DNA of 64,000 nt from Curvibacter lanceolatus ATCC 14669. Its GTDB lineage: Bacteria > Pseudomonadota > Gammaproteobacteria > Burkholderiales > Burkholderiaceae_C. Shown here piece after piece: positions 61,067-64,000 of the stretch; position 1 is the first letter of the stretch; each line of letters begins with the position of its first letter. The stretch spans positions 372,001-436,000 of the forward strand of contig NZ_KB906253.1 of the NCBI RefSeq assembly GCF_000381265.1. Direction: 5' to 3'. The position numbers and the translations under genes are program-made. The notes beneath the pieces are model-generated. The model saw nothing but the letters and a program-made list of their open reading frames with translations, was not told the DNA's origin and searched no databases.

Positions 61067-61651
61067 TCAGGGGGTGATCAATTGCTGCGTGAAGGCCATG
61101 GCCTGCTGCAGCGACTGGGTCTGCCGGTGCACCTTGCCCAGCAGGCTGGCGCCCAGCCACAGCTGGTACAGCAGGCTGGCGCTGGCCTCGGGGTCAAGCA
61201 CGGGCATCGAGCCATCGGCCTGCCCCGCCCGGATGACCTCGGCCAAGCGCGCGGTGATGCGGTTGGTGCCGTCCTGCAGGGCCATGCGCATGGGCTCTGA
61301 CAGGTCGGACACCTCGGCGCTCAGCTTCACCACCTGGCAGGGTTGGTCGTCGCAGCCGGGGCACTGGGTGGCCTGCCATTGCTGCCAATAGGCCAGCAGG
61401 CGTTCGCGGGCGTTCAGGTCGGTGCGCGCAAACAGGCTGTCGATGCGGGCCAGATAGGCTTCAAAGAAGGACTCGAGCAGGGCCTGGCCGAACTGTTCCT
61501 TGGATTTGAAGTAATGGTAGAACGAGCCCTTGGGCACCTCGGCCGCCTGCAGGATCTCGTTCAGCCCCACCGCCGAAAAGCCCTTGCTCGCGATGATGCG
61601 GTTGCCCGTGTCCAGGATGTGTTGGCGGGTGTCTGCGTGGGCGGGCTTCAT
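61067..61651 (-). CDS. nemR: NemR-like TetR-family electrophile-sensing repressor
   Basis: A 194-residue TetR regulator. HTH: TGNRIIASKGFSAVGLNEIL and VPKGSFYHYFKSKEQF. A cysteine cluster CPGCDDQPC (Cys97, Cys100, Cys105) in the ligand domain is suited to sensing electrophiles or reactive chlorine, as in NemR. It is upstream of nemA in the same direction, and the TAGAC-N5-GTCTA dyad stands before both genes. Confidence 0.85.
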   Translation of the reverse strand: MKPAHADTRQHILDTGNRIIASKGFSAVGLNEILQAAEVPKGSFYHYFKSKEQFGQALLESFFEAYLARIDSLFARTDLNARERLLAYWQQWQATQCPGCDDQPCQVVKLSAEVSDLSEPMRMALQDGTNRITARLAEVIRAGQADGSMPVLDPEASASLLYQLWLGASLLGKVHRQTQSLQQAMAFTQQLITP

Positions 61652-61675
61652 GGGAACGGATGTTAGGCTTTTTAT

Positions 61676-61690
61676 TAGACCAGTCGTCTA
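61676..61690. promoter_or_regulatory. NemR-type operator upstream of nemR
   Basis: TAGAC-CAGTC-GTCTA, 25 bp upstream of the nemR start, matching the site before nemA at 61014-61028. It indicates autoregulation. Confidence 0.75.
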
Positions 61691-61926
61691 GGCTGCTGAA
61701 AATGACCGTTGAAAGCAGGGGGGTATCCCGATGCAGCTGCACCGACGGGGCTGGGCCCGGTTGGGTAACGATGCGCAGGCGATGGCGGACCGACAGCTTG
61801 CTGTACCCCAGAGCCCGTGCGTGCCGGCACCCGTGCGCCAGCGCAGAGACCGGGTCACGGATCGGGCGTATAACAAGCTCATGGTCACCACCCCGGTGGG
61901 CGCTGCCTCGCCCCACAGCACCTGAC

Positions 61927-64000
61927 ATGTCCGATCCCAATCCCACCCCACCCACAGGTCTGGACCCGGCCGTGGCCGCGCAGCGCCTGCGCGACGAAGG
62001 CCCCAATGAACTGGGCATCAGCCAGCGCCGCACCTTGCGCGACATGGCCTGGGACGTGGTGCGCGAGCCCATGTTCCTGCTGCTGCTGGGCGCCGGGGCC
62101 ATCTATCTGACCATGGGCAACGCCCATGAGGCGCTGATCCTGCTGGGCTTTGTGCTCATCATCATGACCCTCACGGTGCTGCAGGAGCGGCGCACCGATC
62201 AGACCCTGAACGCCTTGCGCGACCTGTCCAGTCCGCGCGCGCTGGTGTTGCGGGGCGGTGTGGCGCAGCGGGTGGCCGGGCGCGAGGTGGTGCGCGAAGA
62301 CCTGTTGATGATTGCCGAGGGCGACCGCGTGCCGGCCGATGGCACCTTGTTGCAAGCGCATGAGCTGGCCACCGACGAGGCCATGCTCAGCGGCGAATCC
62401 GAGCCTGTGGCCAAGCAGGTCGGGCAGCCCGTGTTTGCCGGCACCCTGGTGGTCAGCGGCCAGGGCCTGGTGCAGGTCACGGCGGTGGGCCGGCGCACCG
62501 AGCTGGGCCAGATCGGCCAGTCGCTGGACACGATTGCGCTGCAGGCTTCGCCCTTGCGCGAAGAGATGGCCCGGCTGACGCGCCGGCTGGTGTTCATTGG
62601 CCTCGCGCTGTGCGCCCTGCTGGTGGGCCTGCTGGGCGTGCTGCGGGGCGATTGGCTGCAGGCCGTGCTGTCGGGCATCACCCTGGCCATGGGCGTGCTG
62701 CCGCAGGAGCTGCCGGTGATCATGATCGTGTTCCTGGCCCTGGCCGCGCGGCGCCTGGCGGCCCAGCAGGTGCTGACCCGGCGCCTGAACGCCATCGAGA
62801 CCCTGGGCCAGACCACGGTGCTGTGCGTCGACAAGACCGGCACCCTGACGCAGAACCGCATGGCCGTGGCCGCCTTGTGTGCCGGCGACCAGACCCTGAG
62901 CACCCTGGGCCCGATGCCAGAGGGCCCCGATGCGCTGCCCGAGGCCTTCCACGAGCTGCTGGAGTACGCCGTGCTGGCCAGCGAGATCGACCCGCACGAC
63001 CCGATGGAGCAGGCCTTCCACCGCTTTGCCGGCGCGCACCTGGTGGGCACCGAGCACCTGCACCCCGAATGGCGCCTGGTGCGCGAGTACGAGCTGTCGC
63101 CGGGCCTGCTGGCCATGTCGCACCTGTGGCGCGACAAGAGCGGTCAGGTGGACCGGGTGGCCTCCAAAGGGGCACCCGAAGCCGTGGCCGACCTGTGCCA
63201 CCTGCCCGAGGCCAAGCGCGCCGCCGTCAGCGCCCAGGCCGCGCAACTGGCCGATCAGGGCCTGCGGGTGCTGGGGGTGGCCAAGGCACGCCACCGCAGC
63301 GCCCAGGACTGGCCCACCGGCCAGCACGATTTCGAATTTGTCTGGCTGGGCCTGGTCGGTCTGGCCGATCCGCTGCGCCCCGAGGTGCCGGCGGCCATCG
63401 CGCAATGCCGCCAGGCCGGTATCCGGGTGGTGATGATCACCGGCGACCACCCGCGCACCGCCAGTGCGGTGGCGGCCCAGGCGGGCATTGCGCGCGATCA
63501 GGTCATCACCGGCGATGAGCTGGCCGGCCTGACGCCCCCCGAGTTGGCCAGCCGGCTGGCCGAGGTCGATGTGTTTGCGCGCATCAGGCCACAGCAGAAG
63601 CTGGCCCTGGTCGAGGCGCTCAAGGCCCGCGGCGAGGTGGTCGCCATGACGGGCGACGGCGTCAACGATGCGCCGGCGCTCAAGGCCGCGCACATCGGCA
63701 TTGCCATGGGCCAGCGCGGCACCGACGTGGCCCGCGAGGCTGCGGCCCTCGTGCTGCTGCAGGACGATTTTTCGGCCATCGTGCAGGCCATTGCCCGCGG
63801 GCGACTGACCTTTGCCAACCTTCGTCAGGCCATGGTCTACACGCTGGCGGTGCACGTGCCCATCATTGCGCTGGCGCTGTTGCCGGTGCTGTTCGGCCTG
63901 CCACTGGTGCTCGCCCCCTTGCACATCGCGTTTCTGGAGCTGGTGATCGATCCGGCCTGCTCGATCGTGTTCGAGGCCGAGCCCGCTACGGCCGGCCTCA
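61927..64000 (+). CDS. Cation-translocating P-type ATPase (3' end outside window)
   Basis: A P-type ATPase of at least 691 residues, cut by the window end. The actuator-domain motif SGES is at residues 155-158, the membrane motif PQELPV at 259-264, the phosphorylation site DKTGTLTQ starts at Asp302 and TGDGVNDAP is at 575-583. The short N-terminus without metal-binding domains and the TM4 motif PQELP (usually PEG/PEE-x-P) suggest a calcium- or other-cation pump of the P2 type, not a copper/zinc exporter. ATG 61927 was chosen; the 275 bp before it hold the nemR operator and no credible gene. Confidence 0.9.
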   Translation, partial: MSDPNPTPPTGLDPAVAAQRLRDEGPNELGISQRRTLRDMAWDVVREPMFLLLLGAGAIYLTMGNAHEALILLGFVLIIMTLTVLQERRTDQTLNALRDLSSPRALVLRGGVAQRVAGREVVREDLLMIAEGDRVPADGTLLQAHELATDEAMLSGESEPVAKQVGQPVFAGTLVVSGQGLVQVTAVGRRTELGQIGQSLDTIALQASPLREEMARLTRRLVFIGLALCALLVGLLGVLRGDWLQAVLSGITLAMGVLPQELPVIMIVFLALAARRLAAQQVLTRRLNAIETLGQTTVLCVDKTGTLTQNRMAVAALCAGDQTLSTLGPMPEGPDALPEAFHELLEYAVLASEIDPHDPMEQAFHRFAGAHLVGTEHLHPEWRLVREYELSPGLLAMSHLWRDKSGQVDRVASKGAPEAVADLCHLPEAKRAAVSAQAAQLADQGLRVLGVAKARHRSAQDWPTGQHDFEFVWLGLVGLADPLRPEVPAAIAQCRQAGIRVVMITGDHPRTASAVAAQAGIARDQVITGDELAGLTPPELASRLAEVDVFARIRPQQKLALVEALKARGEVVAMTGDGVNDAPALKAAHIGIAMGQRGTDVAREAAALVLLQDDFSAIVQAIARGRLTFANLRQAMVYTLAVHVPIIALALLPVLFGLPLVLAPLHIAFLELVIDPACSIVFEAEPATAGL

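Noticed and set aside
61731-61925. A 64-residue ORF before the P-type ATPase
   Set aside because: No similarity, no ribosome-binding site, and it sits in the nemR/ATPase control gap.

Overview
The window looks like a chromosomal segment of a Gram-negative betaproteobacterium of the Burkholderiales, most likely Comamonadaceae-like. This is inference from high GC with GC-rich third codon positions, six Bug-type (tripartite tricarboxylate) periplasmic receptors, a Burkholderiales-type trimeric porin and many catabolic operons with local regulators. No rRNA, tRNA, CRISPR array or prophage was seen. The first gene (DUF1185) and the last gene (P-type ATPase) run off the ends.

Layout. (1) 1-9703: a plus-strand catabolic operon with a DUF1185 protein, alpha/beta hydrolase, NIPSNAP protein, FAD aromatic hydroxylase, two aldehyde dehydrogenases (one a clear GabD) and three Bug receptors. 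Two tandem IclR-like regulators follow (10005-11625). (2) 11650-18850: nitroreductase, another Bug receptor, APC permease, then a sulfatase overlapping an SsuA-like sulfonate-binding protein, with a divergent AraC regulator. (3) 19025-27903: Bug receptor with acetoacetyl-CoA synthetase, a sixth Bug receptor, a perfect 16-bp inverted repeat, a cupin (cysteine-dioxygenase-like) protein fused to four rhodanese domains, an NfsA-like nitroreductase, and a porin. (4) 28399-37622: a LysR regulator and the divergent operon pxpA, biotin carrier, biotin carboxylase, pxpB, pxpC, followed by a TorT-like binding protein and a RbsA/RbsC-type ABC transporter. (5) 37688-41184: an MFS exporter with LysR regulator and a DUF6130 lipoprotein with TetR regulator, both divergent pairs with palindromic operators. 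(6) 41375-53787: a probable organosulfur region. A minus-strand operon encodes an LLM flavin monooxygenase, two peptide-type binding proteins, an amidase, a DszB-like sulfinate desulfinase that keeps the Cys/His/Arg active-site residues, and an NmrA-type reductase. Nearby are an aldo/keto reductase, a diguanylate cyclase, and a DszA/NtaA-type monooxygenase gene interrupted by a 268-bp MITE-like element with perfect 27-bp terminal inverted repeats. (7) 53822-64000: a frameshifted long-chain acyl-CoA synthetase, a citrulline/ornithine module (Lrp, ornithine cyclodeaminase, CtlX), a Fic protein with a striking double operator over its start codon, a nemR/nemA electrophile-response pair with two matching operators, and a P-type ATPase.

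Sulfur scavenging recurs through the window: sulfatase, sulfonate-binding protein, cupin-rhodanese fusion, LLM monooxygenases and the DszB homologue. The other theme is uptake and oxidation of organic acids. The most interesting parts are the DszB-like operon with its disrupted DszA-like partner, the cupin/tetra-rhodanese fusion beside a long dyad, the split urea-carboxylase-like set inside the 5-oxoprolinase operon, and the double dyad over the fic start codon.
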